Part shown: positions 50,522-64,000 of the stretch, one piece after another
Layout of the letters: the number at the start of each line of letters is the position of its first letter
Position numbering within the stretch: position 1 is the first letter of the stretch
Assembly: GCF_005281345.1 (NCBI RefSeq)
Contig: NZ_SZXJ01000095.1
Coordinates: 62,001 to 126,000 of the forward strand
Source: Citrobacter sp. wls619
GTDB taxonomy: Bacteria > Pseudomonadota > Gammaproteobacteria > Enterobacterales > Enterobacteriaceae
Length of the DNA stretch: 64,000 nt
Direction of reading: 5' to 3'
Notes under the pieces: generated by a model
Told to the model about the DNA's origin: nothing
Databases searched by the model: none
Seen by the model: only the letters and a program-made list of their open reading frames with translations
Translations under genes and position numbers: made by a program

Positions 50522-50579
50522 ATGTCCCACAATATAAGGTGCTTTTACCGTTTTACGGCTGCGGTCAATTGTGGGACAT
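50522..50579. repeat. 12-bp perfect inverted repeat upstream of djlA
   Basis: ATGTCCCACAAT (50522-50533) and ATTGTGGGACAT (50568-50579), 34 bases apart, with TTTTACCG/TTTTACGG direct repeats between. It begins 35 bases from the djlA start. Confidence 0.75.
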
Positions 50580-50638
50580 CGCCTATAATTTGCATTATCA
50601 TACCTGTCATTCAATGCCGTGCCTAACACCACAAACGC

Positions 50639-50835
50639 TATACCCGTTGGATTTCGAGTTACGACAAGGCGACTACGCAGGGACAAATTCGTCTGGAACG
50701 AATTTGCACAACTGCAGACAGCCTCCAAAGAGGGTTCAAGATGGCCCTCACGGCATCCCCTGGCGCTTTACAGTGCAGGTAACTGGGGAAAACGAGGAAG
50801 ACAACGAATATGCAGCTTGAAAGGTGGCGGGTATA
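50639..50835 (-). repeat. ERIC element with about 70-base internal insertion
   Basis: Ends TATACCCG/CGGGTATA and edge blocks TTCGAGTTACGACAAGGCG and ATATGCAGCTTGAAAGGTGG match ERIC ends; CATCCCCTGGCGC and GGTAACTGGGG match its core. Total 197 bases instead of 127. The extra block near 50675-50745 has its own 9-bp hairpin CAAATTCGT-ctgga-ACGAATTTG (50684-50706). Confidence 0.8.
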
Positions 50836-50937
50836 AAATGGGCAGGATTAATACTAGCGAAGTGAAGATGAGATAAGTTAGGCTGTGACCGTTTGTCACG
50901 CGCGACGCTACTGATGATGGAACAATAAATACAACGT

Positions 50938-53298
50938 ATGAAAAAACGTATTCCCACTCTTCTGGCCACCATGATTGCCACCGCCCTCTATAGTCAACAG
51001 GGTCTGGCAGCCGATCTCGCCTCACAATGCATGTTGGGCGTGCCAAGCTACAACCGTCCTCTGGTGCAGGGCGATACCAATGAGTTACCTGTCACCATCA
51101 ATGCCGATCACGCGAAAGGGAACTACCCTGATGACGCCGTGTTTACCGGCAACGTGGATATTGCGCAGGGTAACAGCCGCCTACAAGCCGACGAAGTGCA
51201 ACTTCATCAGAAGCAGGCCGAAGGTCAACCCGCTCCCGTTCGTACCGTCGATGCGCTGGGCAACGTCCATTATGATGACAACCAGGTCATTCTGAAGGGA
51301 CCAAAGGGTTGGGCAAACCTGAATACGAAAGACACCAACGTCTGGGAAGGTGACTACCAGATGGTGGGACGCCAGGGGCGCGGGAAAGCGGACCTGATGA
51401 AACAGCGCGGTGAGAATCGCTATACCATTCTGGAAAACGGCAGTTTTACCTCCTGTCTTCCGGGTTCCAATACCTGGAGCGTCGTCGGTAGTGAAGTGAT
51501 CCATGACCGTGAAGAACAGGTCGCTGAAATCTGGAACGCCCGTTTTAAACTGGGCCCGGTTCCGGTGTTTTACAGCCCCTATTTGCAGCTACCTGTCGGC
51601 GATAAGCGCCGTTCCGGTTTCTTGATCCCGAACGCAAAATACTCCACCAAGAACTATTTTGAGTTCTACCTGCCGTATTACTGGAATATCGCGCCCAACA
51701 TGGACGCCACCATTACGCCGCATTATATGCATCGCCGTGGCGGCGTGATGTGGGAGAACGAATTCCGTTACCTGACCCAGGCGGGCGCAGGTCTGATGGA
51801 ACTCGACTACCTGAATTCCGACCGGGTCTACGACGACGAACATCCGAATGATGATAATTCACGCCGCTGGCTGTTTTACTGGCAACACGCCGGTGTGATG
51901 GACCAGGTGTGGCGTTTCAACGTCGACTATACCAAAGTCAGCGACTCCAGCTACTTTAATGATTTTGACAATAAGTACGGTTCCAGTACCGACGGTTATG
52001 CGACACAGAAATTCAGCGTCGGCTATGCGGTGCAAAACTTTGATGCAACGCTCTCAACTAAACAATTCCAGGTCTTTGACGATCAGAACAACAGCAGTTA
52101 TTCCGCTCAGCCACAGTTAGACGTCAACTTCTATCAGAATGACGTTGGTCCATTTGATACCCGTATTTATGGACAGGCGGTGCATTTCGTCAATACCAAT
52201 GACGACATGCCAGAAGCGACGCGTGTTCACCTTGAGCCGACCATCAACCTGCCGCTATCCAATCAGTGGGGGAGTATCAACACTGAAGCGAAACTGATGG
52301 CGACGCACTACCAGCAGACCAATCTGGACTGGTATAACAACAATCCGAGTAACGTAAATAAACTCGACGATTCCGCTAACCGCGTCATGCCGCAGTTCAA
52401 AGTTGACGGTAAGCTGGTCTTCGAACGTGATATGGAAATGCTGGCGCCAGGCTATACCCAGACACTGGAGCCGCGTGCGCAGTATTTATATGTGCCGTAT
52501 CGCAACCAAAGTCATATCTATAACTATGACTCTTCCCTGCTGCAATCTGACTACAGCGGCCTGTTCCGTGACCGCACCTATGGCGGCCTGGACCGTATTG
52601 CCTCCGCAAACCAGGTAACGACAGGTGTCACATCTCGCGTTTATGATGACGCGGCCATTGAACGTTTTAATATTTCTGTGGGTCAAATCTACTATTTCAC
52701 CGAGTCTCGCACTGGCGATGACAACATTAAATGGGAGAATGACGACAAAACCGGTTCACTGGTATGGGCTGGCGATACCTACTGGCGCATCTCCGATCGT
52801 TGGGGTTTACGCAGTGGGATACAATACGACACACGTCTGGACAGTATCGCCACCAGCAGCAGCAGCATCGAGTACCGTCGCGACGAAAACCGTATGCTGC
52901 AGTTGAACTACCGCTATGCCAGCCCGGAATATATCCAGGCGACCCTGCCGTCGTATTACTCTACGGCAGATCAGTATAAAAACGGGATTTCTCAGGTGGG
53001 TGCAGTGGCGAGCGTGCCGATCGCTGAGCGTTGGTCAATCGTCGGAGCTTACTACTTCGATACCAATGTGAACAAAGTGGCGGATTCCATGCTGGGCCTG
53101 CAGTACAACTCCTGCTGTTATGCCATTCGCGTCGGCTACGAACGTAAGCTGAATGGTTGGGATGACACCCAGAAACACGCGGTATATGACAACTCGATCG
53201 GCTTTAATATCGAACTGCGCGGCCTGAGCTCTAACTATGGCCTTGGCACCAACCAGATGCTGCGTTCGAACATTTTGCCGTATCAAAGCTCTTTATGA
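50938..53298 (+). CDS. lptD: LPS assembly outer-membrane protein LptD
   Basis: Outer-membrane barrel of 786 residues that with LptE inserts LPS into the outer leaflet. A signal peptide ends after GLA (about residue 24); an OstA/LptA-like beta-jellyroll domain (about 50-200, starting with [18 protein letters not shown]) is followed by a 26-strand barrel. Disulfide cysteines are Cys31 (LASQCMLG), one in TSCLPGS near 173, and the CC pair in [10 protein letters not shown] near 726. Two residues longer than in E. coli. First gene of the lptD-surA-pdxA-rsmA-apaGH run. Confidence 0.97.
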   Translation: MKKRIPTLLATMIATALYSQQGLAADLASQCMLGVPSYNRPLVQGDTNELPVTINADHAKGNYPDDAVFTGNVDIAQGNSRLQADEVQLHQKQAEGQPAPVRTVDALGNVHYDDNQVILKGPKGWANLNTKDTNVWEGDYQMVGRQGRGKADLMKQRGENRYTILENGSFTSCLPGSNTWSVVGSEVIHDREEQVAEIWNARFKLGPVPVFYSPYLQLPVGDKRRSGFLIPNAKYSTKNYFEFYLPYYWNIAPNMDATITPHYMHRRGGVMWENEFRYLTQAGAGLMELDYLNSDRVYDDEHPNDDNSRRWLFYWQHAGVMDQVWRFNVDYTKVSDSSYFNDFDNKYGSSTDGYATQKFSVGYAVQNFDATLSTKQFQVFDDQNNSSYSAQPQLDVNFYQNDVGPFDTRIYGQAVHFVNTNDDMPEATRVHLEPTINLPLSNQWGSINTEAKLMATHYQQTNLDWYNNNPSNVNKLDDSANRVMPQFKVDGKLVFERDMEMLAPGYTQTLEPRAQYLYVPYRNQSHIYNYDSSLLQSDYSGLFRDRTYGGLDRIASANQVTTGVTSRVYDDAAIERFNISVGQIYYFTESRTGDDNIKWENDDKTGSLVWAGDTYWRISDRWGLRSGIQYDTRLDSIATSSSSIEYRRDENRMLQLNYRYASPEYIQATLPSYYSTADQYKNGISQVGAVASVPIAERWSIVGAYYFDTNVNKVADSMLGLQYNSCCYAIRVGYERKLNGWDDTQKHAVYDNSIGFNIELRGLSSNYGLGTNQMLRSNILPYQSSL

Positions 53299-53351
53299 TC
53301 TGATTGATTTACAACGTAATCCGCATTGCGGTTAATTGAAATGGAAAAAGT

Positions 53352-56444
<3,093 letters not shown>

Positions 56445-56446
56445 GC

Positions 56447-56824
56447 ATGATCAATTCGCCCCGAGTGTGTATTCAGGTACAAAGCGTCTACATTGAGGCG
56501 CAATCCTCACCTGATGATGAACGTTACGTTTTTGCTTATACCGTGACTATCCGCAATTTGGGGCGAGCGCCAGTGCAGCTGTTGGGACGTTATTGGTTGA
56601 TAACCAATGGTCATGGGCGCGAAACCGAAGTTCAGGGTGAAGGTGTGGTTGGCGTACAGCCTCACATCGAACCTGGCGAAGAGTACCAGTACACCAGCGG
56701 CGCCGTTATTGAAACGCCGCTGGGCACCATGCAGGGTCATTACGAAATGATCGATGAGCAGGGCATCGCCTTTACTATCGATATTCCCGTATTCCGACTT
56801 GCCGTTCCAACACTCATTCATTAA
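56447..56824 (+). CDS. apaG: ApaG protein
   Basis: Protein of 125 residues with a fibronectin III-like beta sandwich; its biochemical role is unsettled. The GxGxxG-like [19 protein letters not shown] and the [20 protein letters not shown] segment define the family. Two bases after rsmA and ten before apaH. Confidence 0.96.
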   Translation: MINSPRVCIQVQSVYIEAQSSPDDERYVFAYTVTIRNLGRAPVQLLGRYWLITNGHGRETEVQGEGVVGVQPHIEPGEEYQYTSGAVIETPLGTMQGHYEMIDEQGIAFTIDIPVFRLAVPTLIH

Positions 56825-56834
56825 AACAATTTCT

Positions 56835-57683
56835 ATGGCAACATACCTGATTGGCGACGTTCATGGTTGCTACGATGAACTGGCAGCATTGCTGCATCAA
56901 GTAGACTTTACCCCTGGAAAAGACACCTTATGGCTCACCGGCGATTTGGTCGCGCGTGGGCCAGGATCGCTGGACGTCCTGCGCTATGTGAAATCGCTGG
57001 GCGACAGCGTGCGCCTGGTATTGGGTAATCACGATTTACACCTGCTGGCCGTATTTGCCGGCATCAGTCGTAATAAACCCAAAGACAGGGTCACATCGCT
57101 GCTCGAAGCGCCGGATGCTGACGAATTAATCAACTGGCTTCGCCGTCAGCCGCTGCTGCAGGTAGACGAAGAGAAAAAACTGGTCATGGCGCACGCTGGC
57201 ATTACCCCGCAATGGGATTTGCAGACCGCGAAAGACTGTGCACGGGACGTGGAAGCCGTGCTGTCGAGTGACTCTTATCCGTTTTTCCTTGATGCAATGT
57301 ACGGCGACATGCCGAACAACTGGACGCCAGAGCTGACGGGGCTGGCCCGCCTGCGTTTTATTACCAACGCGTTTACCCGCATGCGTTACTGCTTCCCCAA
57401 CGGCCAGTTGGATATGTACAGTAAAGAGTCGCCAGAAGATGCGCCAGCCCCGCTGAAGCCGTGGTTTGCCATTCCTGGACCGGTCAGTGAAGCCTACAGT
57501 ATTGCATTCGGGCACTGGGCATCGCTGGAGGGCAAAGGCACGCCGGAAGGTATTTACGCGCTGGATACGGGTTGCTGTTGGGGAGGCGATCTCACCTGTC
57601 TGCGCTGGGAAGACAAACAGTACTTTGTACAACCATCAAATCGCCATTTGAATCTGGACCCCGGCGAGGCGGTCAACGCCTGA
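56835..57683 (+). CDS. apaH: Diadenosine tetraphosphatase ApaH
   Basis: Symmetric Ap4A hydrolase of 282 residues; also removes Np4 caps from RNA in E. coli. Metallophosphatase motifs: [28 protein letters not shown] and [13 protein letters not shown], then [13 protein letters not shown] 56835 chosen for the [11 protein letters not shown] start; earlier in-frame starts lie inside apaG. Two residues longer than in E. coli. Confidence 0.97.
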   Translation: MATYLIGDVHGCYDELAALLHQVDFTPGKDTLWLTGDLVARGPGSLDVLRYVKSLGDSVRLVLGNHDLHLLAVFAGISRNKPKDRVTSLLEAPDADELINWLRRQPLLQVDEEKKLVMAHAGITPQWDLQTAKDCARDVEAVLSSDSYPFFLDAMYGDMPNNWTPELTGLARLRFITNAFTRMRYCFPNGQLDMYSKESPEDAPAPLKPWFAIPGPVSEAYSIAFGHWASLEGKGTPEGIYALDTGCCWGGDLTCLRWEDKQYFVQPSNRHLNLDPGEAVNA

Positions 57684-57692
57684 TAAGTCGTC

Positions 57693-57772
57693 TGCCGGAT
57701 GCGGTGCTCGCACCTTATCCGGCCTACGCATATATTACCCTGTAGGCCGGATAAGCGCAGCGCCATCCGGCA
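57693..57772. repeat. BIME between convergent apaH and folA
   Basis: TGCCGGATGCGGTGCTCGCA...ATCCGGCCTAC (57693-57726) and TGTAGGCCGGATAAGCGCAG...CCATCCGGCA (57741-57772). Confidence 0.88.
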
Positions 57773-57781
57773 GTGACATGA

Positions 57782-58264
<483 letters not shown>

Positions 58265-58294
58265 TTATTTCCCGGATACAAAAAAATTGTCGCC

Positions 58295-58300
58295 ACTATA
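58295..58300 (-). promoter_or_regulatory. folA -10 box
   Basis: TATAGT on the minus strand, 33 bases before the folA ATG and followed by GGCGACAA as in E. coli. The -35 partner is weak and not called. The remaining kefC-folA spacer (58301-58459) shows no gene. Confidence 0.6.
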
Positions 58301-58459
58301 CGGAAAGCGCAATCTTTCGTCGACTAGCCAAAGGAAGATGTTCAGGAAAATTTTCTGTTCTGCTGGCGAGTCCGTGAATTCTGAGTGGACTCCCAGCATT
58401 ACAGTCGTTCAAAAACAGCCAACTAGCAGTAAAGTTTGCAGTACATCACATTTTTTCCC

Positions 58460-60322
58460 CTACGCTGACGGTTTTACTTCCGGCTCATCGGCGGTGTCGC
58501 CCGTATGTTTACCTTCATCCGTGCCTTGCCAGCCATGGCGTTGAATTAACGATAAATGTTGACGATCTTCGGCAATAATTTCACTCAGCATTGCGCTGGT
58601 ACGCTTATAAACAGCCGCACGCGAAATCGCGTCATCTTCGCCTTTCACCATCTCCTCAACCATCAATATATTGAAGCGCCGGAAGACGTCAGCGCGCTCA
58701 CGCGCTTCATAGCGCCCAAGCCCGAGACTTTCCAACGCCAGTCGCCCGGTTTTTAATGCGCCTTCGAAGGTTTCACGTTCCGGCATGTCTACCCCGGCCT
58801 GGCGCAGACGGATGTAGTGATCCACATCGCGCGCACGGGCAATAATTTGCAAATGCGGGAAGTGATCTTTCACCATCTCGGTCAGTTGCAGGCTGGTTTG
58901 GGGATCGTCGATGGCATTAATGATCACTTCCGCTTTGGCTGCTCCCGCAGACTCCAGCAGATCCATACGCGTCGCATCGCCATAGAAAACCTTCATACCA
59001 AATTTGCGCAACGTCTCAACATGATCCGGATCGTGATCAAGGACCACCATCTTGACACCACTCGACAGCAGCAGACGACCGGTTATCTGGCCGAAGCGTC
59101 CAAATCCGGCGATGATGACCCGCGGTTGTTCTTCATCAATTTCATCTGCTTCACGTTCTTCACCGGTAGCGGATTTTTCCAGACGCGTCAGGACAACCAG
59201 TAAAATCGGTGTCGCCGCCATCGACAACGCCACCGCCAGCGTTAGCGCTTTCGCCCATTCGGGATCGAGCACGTTCGCCATTTGCGCCGCACCAAATACC
59301 ACAAAAGCAAATTCACTGCCCTGCCCTAATAATACGGCAAACCAGCGACGCTGCTTACCCGGCACCTGTAATGGCCGGGCAATAAGCCACAGCATCACGG
59401 TTTTAATTACCAGGAAACCGACCAACAGAACGATAATACGCAAGGGATTATCAATCAGCGTACCGAAATCGATAGACATGCCCACGCCGATGAAAAACAG
59501 CCCTAACAGCAGGCCTTTAAACGGCTCAATGTCGCTTTCCAACGCATGACGATACTCAGAGCTCGCCAACAGAACGCCCGCCAGAAACGCGCCCATCGCC
59601 ATTGACAACCCGACTTCTTCCAGCAGCAAACCAAAGCCGAAAACGAGGAACAGCGCGACGGCGCTGAACACTTCTCGCAGGCCCGAGCGGGCGACAAAAC
59701 GCAATGCCGGACGCGTGACATAACGCCCTAACAGCACCACCAGCGTCAGCGCCCCCGCCACTTTAAGCGCCGACAGCGCAAATGCCCCCAGCGTTGTCGA
59801 TGCACCGCTCGCTGCCAGCAATGGGATCATCGCCACCAGCGGAATGGCCGCGATATCCTGGAACAGCAGCACGGCAAACGCGCTACGCCCCATTTGCGAA
59901 ACCATCAGGTTACGTTCATTCATTGCCTGCATCGCAATCGCAGTGGATGAAAGCGCCAACGTCATACCGATCAGCTCCGCCACCTGCCAGCGCAGCCCAA
60001 GGAACATACAAAACAGGCCAATCAGCCCGCCACAGACCACCATCTGCAATGCACCGCCGCCAAACACCGAGGCCCGCAGCTTCCACAGACGCTGTGGATC
60101 CAGCTCCAGACCAATAACAAACAGCATCAGCACCACACCGATTTCCGCAAAATGCAGGATAGATTCGGCGTCCGTCACCAACCTCAAGCCCCACGGACCG
60201 ATAATGCACCCGGCGATGAGATAGCCCAGCACCGACCCTAAACCCAGCCGCACGGCGATGGGCACAATCAGTGCCGCCGAACCGAGATAAATCAGCGCCT
60301 GTATCAGCGTATGGCTATCCAT
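58460..60322 (-). CDS. kefC: Glutathione-regulated potassium efflux protein KefC
   Basis: CPA2 antiporter of 620 residues gated by glutathione adducts; efflux acidifies the cytoplasm and protects against electrophiles. Twelve or so membrane segments fill residues 1-380, followed by a KTN/RCK domain opening with [20 protein letters not shown] (about 401-420), where glutathione binds. Overlaps the end of kefF by eight bases, so its ancillary subunit is made first. Confidence 0.97.
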   Translation of the reverse strand: MDSHTLIQALIYLGSAALIVPIAVRLGLGSVLGYLIAGCIIGPWGLRLVTDAESILHFAEIGVVLMLFVIGLELDPQRLWKLRASVFGGGALQMVVCGGLIGLFCMFLGLRWQVAELIGMTLALSSTAIAMQAMNERNLMVSQMGRSAFAVLLFQDIAAIPLVAMIPLLAASGASTTLGAFALSALKVAGALTLVVLLGRYVTRPALRFVARSGLREVFSAVALFLVFGFGLLLEEVGLSMAMGAFLAGVLLASSEYRHALESDIEPFKGLLLGLFFIGVGMSIDFGTLIDNPLRIIVLLVGFLVIKTVMLWLIARPLQVPGKQRRWFAVLLGQGSEFAFVVFGAAQMANVLDPEWAKALTLAVALSMAATPILLVVLTRLEKSATGEEREADEIDEEQPRVIIAGFGRFGQITGRLLLSSGVKMVVLDHDPDHVETLRKFGMKVFYGDATRMDLLESAGAAKAEVIINAIDDPQTSLQLTEMVKDHFPHLQIIARARDVDHYIRLRQAGVDMPERETFEGALKTGRLALESLGLGRYEARERADVFRRFNILMVEEMVKGEDDAISRAAVYKRTSAMLSEIIAEDRQHLSLIQRHGWQGTDEGKHTGDTADEPEVKPSA

Positions 60323-60845
60323 GGTGTTCCTCCTGCCATTCCATCAGACGTTGTTTATAGTGGCGCGCCTGCGCCTGTAGCGTTTCATCATCACAGATGA
60401 ACGTACAGTGCATGGCAAACGGTGGCAGCCATTTGAGTCCGCAATACAACGCCGTGGCCTGTAAAGGCTGGGAAAGCACGTCAAAACCGGGGTGGGAACC
60501 GATATCAAAGTGGTTTTCACCGCCGCCAGTGGTTACTGCCCACATCAGGTGTTTGCCATGCAGCGCGGTACCGCCGTGACCATACGCCCAGCCGTGGGAG
60601 AGGACCTTATCCATCCACAGTTTGAGTAACGGAGGTGTGCTGTACCATTGCATAGGATGTTGCCAGATAATCAGGCTCGCACGTGACAGCGCGTCCTGTT
60701 CTGCGGCGATATCGATATTGAAATCGGGATAGAGTTCGTAGAGCGAACGAACCTCTACTCCCTCCAGTGTCCTTACCTGCTCAAGCATCCGCTTATTCGC
60801 ATGCGAATGCTGCGGATAGGGATGTGCATAAATGATGAGAATCAT
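60315..60845 (-). CDS. kefF: KefC ancillary quinone oxidoreductase KefF
   Basis: Flavodoxin-fold FMN protein of 176 residues that activates KefC and reduces quinones. N-terminal [17 protein letters not shown] and the [20 protein letters not shown] and [10 protein letters not shown] segments are typical of NAD(P)H:quinone oxidoreductases. ATG at 60845. Confidence 0.96.
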   Translation of the reverse strand: MILIIYAHPYPQHSHANKRMLEQVRTLEGVEVRSLYELYPDFNIDIAAEQDALSRASLIIWQHPMQWYSTPPLLKLWMDKVLSHGWAYGHGGTALHGKHLMWAVTTGGGENHFDIGSHPGFDVLSQPLQATALYCGLKWLPPFAMHCTFICDDETLQAQARHYKQRLMEWQEEHHG

Positions 60846-60949
60846 GATTAGCCTGCGATCACTGCATTATTGTAATACCAGTGAGTTTAGTCAGTTAATC
60901 CGCAGGCTAAAAGCCAATATTATTGAGTAGATGGATGAGGAAAATTGAG

Positions 60950-61183
60950 TTAGTTATCTAATTCACTCATATCTTTCACCTGATCGCGGTTTATCTGTTC
61001 CGTCTTACCCGTTTGCGCGTTTTTATACGAGACCAGGCCCGTATCTTCATCCACTTGCGGTTTACCATCGGTGACAATCGTTTTACCGTCGGTGGTTTTG
61101 ACCGCCTGATTAGAGGAACAGCCGGCAACGGTAAACAGTGCTGCGGCGGTAAAAATGGAGGTGATCAGAATATGTTTTTGCAT
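60950..61183 (-). CDS. YgdI/YgdR-type (DUF903) lipoprotein
   Basis: Small lipoprotein of 77 residues. Signal peptide with lipobox VAGC, lipidated Cys at residue 22; the next residues are SSNQ, so outer-membrane sorting is likely. The SH3-like repeat TTDGKTIVTDGKPQVDEDTG then VSYKNAQTGKTEQINRDQVK resembles YgdI/YgdR of E. coli. GGGAGA precedes the ATG. As far as I recall E. coli K-12 has no gene here between yaaU and kefF, while Salmonella does. Function unknown. Confidence 0.88.
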   Translation of the reverse strand: MQKHILITSIFTAAALFTVAGCSSNQAVKTTDGKTIVTDGKPQVDEDTGLVSYKNAQTGKTEQINRDQVKDMSELDN

Positions 61184-61273
61184 GGTGTTCTCCCTGCTTT
61201 TCAGTCATTTTCAGTGATATACCCGTTAACTATAGGCTAACTGACTGAGTAGTAGGGAAAATACAGAACACTC

Positions 61274-62617
61274 TTAACCGCTCGCTCTGGTCATCGGTTT
61301 TCTGCGAATCGTCATTTGACTGGTTTGCGCCAGCGTCAATCCTCGCGTTTCCGGGGCGAAGGCAATCGACACCAGCAGGCCAATCAGCGAAATTCCCGCC
61401 CCCATCAGCATGACATTACTGATGCCGTATTTGCTAATGAATACCGGCAGGGCCCAGGTTGAAACAATGGTTCCGATGCGGCTCAACGACATGATCACGC
61501 CAACGGCAGACGCACGAATATCGGTAGGGAACAGTTCATTAGGATACAACCATTGCAGGTTCCCGGGACCTCCAGAGAAAAACGCATACACGGCGAACGC
61601 CAGCACCACCAGCCAGGCCCCCATATCCGGGATCAGCCCCAGAGCGGCCAACGCCAGCGTCATCATAATAAAGCTGCCAATCAACAACGGCCGACGACCT
61701 GCGCTATTGAGCCAAAACATCGGTGGAATACAGCCCAGCATGAAACACAGGCTGATCACCACATTACCCAACGCGGCGCTTTTCCCAACACCAAGGCCCA
61801 GCAAGCCAACAATCTGCGGGCCAAAAGTGTAAATCGCAAACATCGGGATCACCTGGCAGGTCCAGATGGCCGCGACAAACAAAACAAATGGAAAGTGACG
61901 ACGATTAAACAGCTGAAGAAAACGAGTTTCCTGTGGCGCTTCTTCATCGAACACCACCGGCTCACCGAACAGTTTGATCATCATCGCTTCACACTCTTTC
62001 ACCCGGCCTTTGCGCAACAGCCAGCGCGGCGATTCAGGAAGATCAAAACGGCCAATCAGGATCAAAATACAGGGGATCACCGCGCTGCCGAGCATCCAAC
62101 GCCATCCGCCCTCAACATCGTACAGCCAGTAGCCGACCAGATCGGCGCAGGTGGCACCGACATACCACATCGCGGCAATAAAACCGATGGAGAACGCACG
62201 TTGACGGGTATTGGAAAACTCGGTAATCATCGAGGTCGCAATCGGGTAATCAGCGCCAATGACCACCCCAATTAATACGCGCATCACTAACAATTCAACG
62301 GGCGAGGTCACAAACATTGTCGCCACCGATATCACGCCAATGGCGATAATATCGATGAGGAACATTTTGCGCCGCCCGACCTTATCGGATATGTAACCAA
62401 ACAGCGACGTACCAACAAATAGCCCCGCCAGCGTTCCGGCACCCAGCAGACCAATCCACTCGGCATCCAGTTTTAACGCTGGCGTGAGCTGCTCCAGCGC
62501 AACGCCAATCATCACCAGCACATACCCATCCAGAAATGGCCCACCGCTTCCCCACAGCATTATCCGGCGATGAATAGAGGTAAATTTGATGTCATCAAAG
62601 TTTCTGGGCTGCTGCAT
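61274..62617 (-). CDS. yaaU: MFS transporter YaaU
   Basis: Sugar/metabolite-porter type MFS protein of 447 residues with twelve predicted segments. Loop 2-3 motif FGYISDKVGRRKMFLID, the PESPRWLLRKGR central loop and NELFPTDIRASAVGV and PETRG near the C-terminus place it in the sugar porter group; substrate unknown. I start at ATG 62617 (MQQPRNFDDIKF, as in E. coli); a longer frame would extend through a REP repeat. Lies downstream of fixX in the same direction. Confidence 0.92.
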   Translation of the reverse strand: MQQPRNFDDIKFTSIHRRIMLWGSGGPFLDGYVLVMIGVALEQLTPALKLDAEWIGLLGAGTLAGLFVGTSLFGYISDKVGRRKMFLIDIIAIGVISVATMFVTSPVELLVMRVLIGVVIGADYPIATSMITEFSNTRQRAFSIGFIAAMWYVGATCADLVGYWLYDVEGGWRWMLGSAVIPCILILIGRFDLPESPRWLLRKGRVKECEAMMIKLFGEPVVFDEEAPQETRFLQLFNRRHFPFVLFVAAIWTCQVIPMFAIYTFGPQIVGLLGLGVGKSAALGNVVISLCFMLGCIPPMFWLNSAGRRPLLIGSFIMMTLALAALGLIPDMGAWLVVLAFAVYAFFSGGPGNLQWLYPNELFPTDIRASAVGVIMSLSRIGTIVSTWALPVFISKYGISNVMLMGAGISLIGLLVSIAFAPETRGLTLAQTSQMTIRRKPMTRASG

Positions 62618-62653
62618 AGCGACTTCCTGTTTCAACACGGGCAAAGCGTCATC

Positions 62654-62743
62654 TGTAGGCCGGATAAAGCGTTTACGCCGCCATCCGGCATTGGCGCCAC
62701 ATGATTGCCGGATGGCGATGCTACCGCATCCTATCCGGCCTAC
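62654..62743. repeat. BIME between fixX and yaaU
   Basis: TGTAGGCCGGATAAAGCG...CCATCCGGCA (62654-62690) and TTGCCGGATGGCGATGC...ATCCGGCCTAC (62705-62743), two REP units on opposite strands. Confidence 0.88.
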
Positions 62744-62763
62744 GGGGCACAACCTCGTACTTA

Positions 62764-63051
62764 TTAGCCGTAGCGGAACTCCACGCCAAACGTCCCACGC
62801 GGGTATTCCCATTTTTCCAGCGCCGTATCAAGTCCGAGAATTCGGCACGTCCCGCACTCAAGGCACCCGGCGTAATCAAAACGCACGCTGCCATCATCCT
62901 GCTTTTTATACAGCCCCGCCGGACAGGCCTTAATCAGCACCTCCAGTACCTGTTTATCCGGTTGCGTTTTCAGAATGATATGTGGGCTCTCTTCATCCAC
63001 ATTGAATTTATTGACGCCCAGTTTGACGTCCACATTGACGGGAGATGTCAT
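62764..63051 (-). CDS. fixX: Ferredoxin-like protein FixX
   Basis: Protein of 95 residues with one cluster-binding CLECGTC stretch near residue 64 plus an earlier Cys in KACPAGLYKK. Works with FixC and the FixAB flavoprotein in electron transfer tied to carnitine reduction in E. coli. Start overlaps the fixC stop (ATGA). Confidence 0.96.
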   Translation of the reverse strand: MTSPVNVDVKLGVNKFNVDEESPHIILKTQPDKQVLEVLIKACPAGLYKKQDDGSVRFDYAGCLECGTCRILGLDTALEKWEYPRGTFGVEFRYG

Positions 63052-64000
63052 AATACGGTCACTCCTTTCAGGCCATCTTTCATCAGGTTGATGAAACCCA
63101 CTTTCTTCGCATGGCGCAGGATTTTTTTACGCATGGGCACCGGAGCGGAACCATCCACGGTGAACAGGTCGCGCGCGATACTGACCGCCATTTCAGGATA
63201 GGCGGTGAACATGCGTGGATTATCAAGAAATGCAGGCAGTTTTTGATACATACGCATGTCACGCATCGGGCCATCATCCAGGTGCTGATGGTATTCGCCG
63301 AGCGACTGCTTGCTAAAGTCGTCACGCGTCATGGCAGAAAGCACCGTCTTCGCCGCCGCCTCACCTGCCGATATCGCTAAATCCATACCGCGGATGGTGA
63401 AGCCAAGATTCATACACATCCCGGCAGCATCACCGGCGATCAGGACGCCATCGCCTACCAGCTCTGGCTGCATATTCATTCCGGCTTCCGGTACGACGTG
63501 CGCGGCGTATTCCACCAGCTTGCCGCCGGCAATCAGCGGCGCGACAGCTGGATGCTGTTTGAAATCTTCCAGCATCTGCGGGACCGATTTTTTCGCATCT
63601 TTCAGATGATGAAGACCACAGACCAGACCCAGAGAGAGCGTTGTTTCGTTCGTATACAGGAAGCCGCCTCCCATCAGGCCATCGGTTGGCGACCCGGCAA
63701 ACAGACAGGCGGCGCCTTCGTTCCCCTGCAACTGAAAGCGATCCTCAATCACCGACTTTGGCAACTCGATCAGCTCTTTCACGCCAACGGCAACATGCGA
63801 TGCCTGAACGCGCTTTGCCATACCCAGCTTTTCAGCCAGCAGAGAATTCACCCCGTCGGCGAGGATCACCACTTTCGCTTCCAGAATATCGCCGTCGGCT
63901 TCCACGCCCACGACTTTACCCTCGCGCTGCACGACGTTATCCACGCGAATACCGGTAATGAGCTGAGCGCCGGCTTCTTCGGCCTGTTCCATCAGCCAGG
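63048..64000 (-). CDS. fixC: FixC flavoprotein oxidoreductase (3' part, enters from right edge)
   Basis: About 316 C-terminal residues of an FAD-dependent electron-transfer quinone oxidoreductase relative; E. coli FixC is 428 residues, so roughly 110 N-terminal residues, with the first FAD-binding loop, are outside. Visible motifs: VVILADGVNSLLAEKLGMA and GVLIAGDAAGMCMNLGFTIR. The fixA and fixB genes would be expected beyond position 64000. Confidence 0.97.
   Translation of the reverse strand, partial: WLMEQAEEAGAQLITGIRVDNVVQREGKVVGVEADGDILEAKVVILADGVNSLLAEKLGMAKRVQASHVAVGVKELIELPKSVIEDRFQLQGNEGAACLFAGSPTDGLMGGGFLYTNETTLSLGLVCGLHHLKDAKKSVPQMLEDFKQHPAVAPLIAGGKLVEYAAHVVPEAGMNMQPELVGDGVLIAGDAAGMCMNLGFTIRGMDLAISAGEAAAKTVLSAMTRDDFSKQSLGEYHQHLDDGPMRDMRMYQKLPAFLDNPRMFTAYPEMAVSIARDLFTVDGSAPVPMRKKILRHAKKVGFINLMKDGLKGVTVL

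Larger units (their letters stand above)
50488..50937. other. djlA-lptD divergent spacer
   Basis: 450 bases with no gene. It holds a 12-bp perfect inverted repeat (50522-50579), an ERIC with internal insertion (50639-50835) and, in the lptD leader, a small hairpin GTGAC-cgttt-GTCAC (50885-50899). In E. coli lptD is under sigma E; I could not assign a convincing sigma E site here. Confidence 0.6.

Noticed and set aside
62618-62812. 65-residue upstream extension of yaaU
   Set aside because: It covers REP DNA; ATG 62617 restores the known N-terminus.

Overview
The window is chromosomal DNA from a member of the Enterobacteriaceae close to Escherichia, Salmonella and Citrobacter. Gene order follows the 1-2 minute region of the E. 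coli chromosome (fixC to secA), read here in reverse orientation, and nearly every protein has the length known from E. coli. An AraC ending at 281 residues, a LeuO N-terminus like that of Salmonella, and many REP and ERIC repeats point to Citrobacter or a near relative; the species is inferred, not proven. I see no prophage, insertion sequence, CRISPR array, rRNA or tRNA.

Layout. 1-19.5 kb (minus strand): the 5' part of secA, the arrest-peptide gene secM, lpxC, then the complete division and cell wall (dcw) cluster, transcribed mraZ-rsmH-ftsL-ftsI-murE-murF-mraY-murD-ftsW-murG-murC-ddlB-ftsQ-ftsA-ftsZ from a promoter with MraZ operator repeats near 19.5 kb. 20-25 kb: cra, ilvIH and leuO (minus). 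25.4-30.3 kb: the leuL attenuator and leuABCD (plus). 30.4-33.6 kb: sugar-phosphate stress genes setA and sgrS/sgrT (minus) against sgrR (plus). 33.6-37.3 kb: TPP riboswitch and thiBPQ (plus). 37.3-43.4 kb: yabI and araC (minus), then araBAD (plus). 43.4-49.6 kb: LexA-controlled polB, rapA and rluA (plus). 49.7-57.7 kb: djlA (minus), then lptD-surA-pdxA-rsmA-apaG-apaH (plus). 57.8-64 kb (minus): folA, kefC-kefF, a small lipoprotein gene, yaaU, fixX and the 3' part of fixC.

How the parts work together. The dcw genes make lipid II and build the divisome; lpxC commits to lipid A and secM sets secA translation. leuO, ilvIH and leuABCD form the branched-chain amino acid block, with leucine attenuation through leuL. 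SgrR switches on SgrS, whose RNA and peptide together with the SetA exporter relieve phosphosugar stress. AraC controls araBAD through an intact O2/O1/CRP/I1/I2 layout.

What stands out is in the non-coding DNA. Four ERIC elements occur: one in the ftsA-ftsZ spacer, one inserted inside the variable P3 arm of the thiBPQ TPP riboswitch, one between that aptamer and the thiB ribosome binding site, and one with an extra internal block of about 70 bp upstream of lptD. The double ERIC remodelling of a riboswitch is the best candidate for something not previously described. Seven REP/BIME sites mark gene ends.
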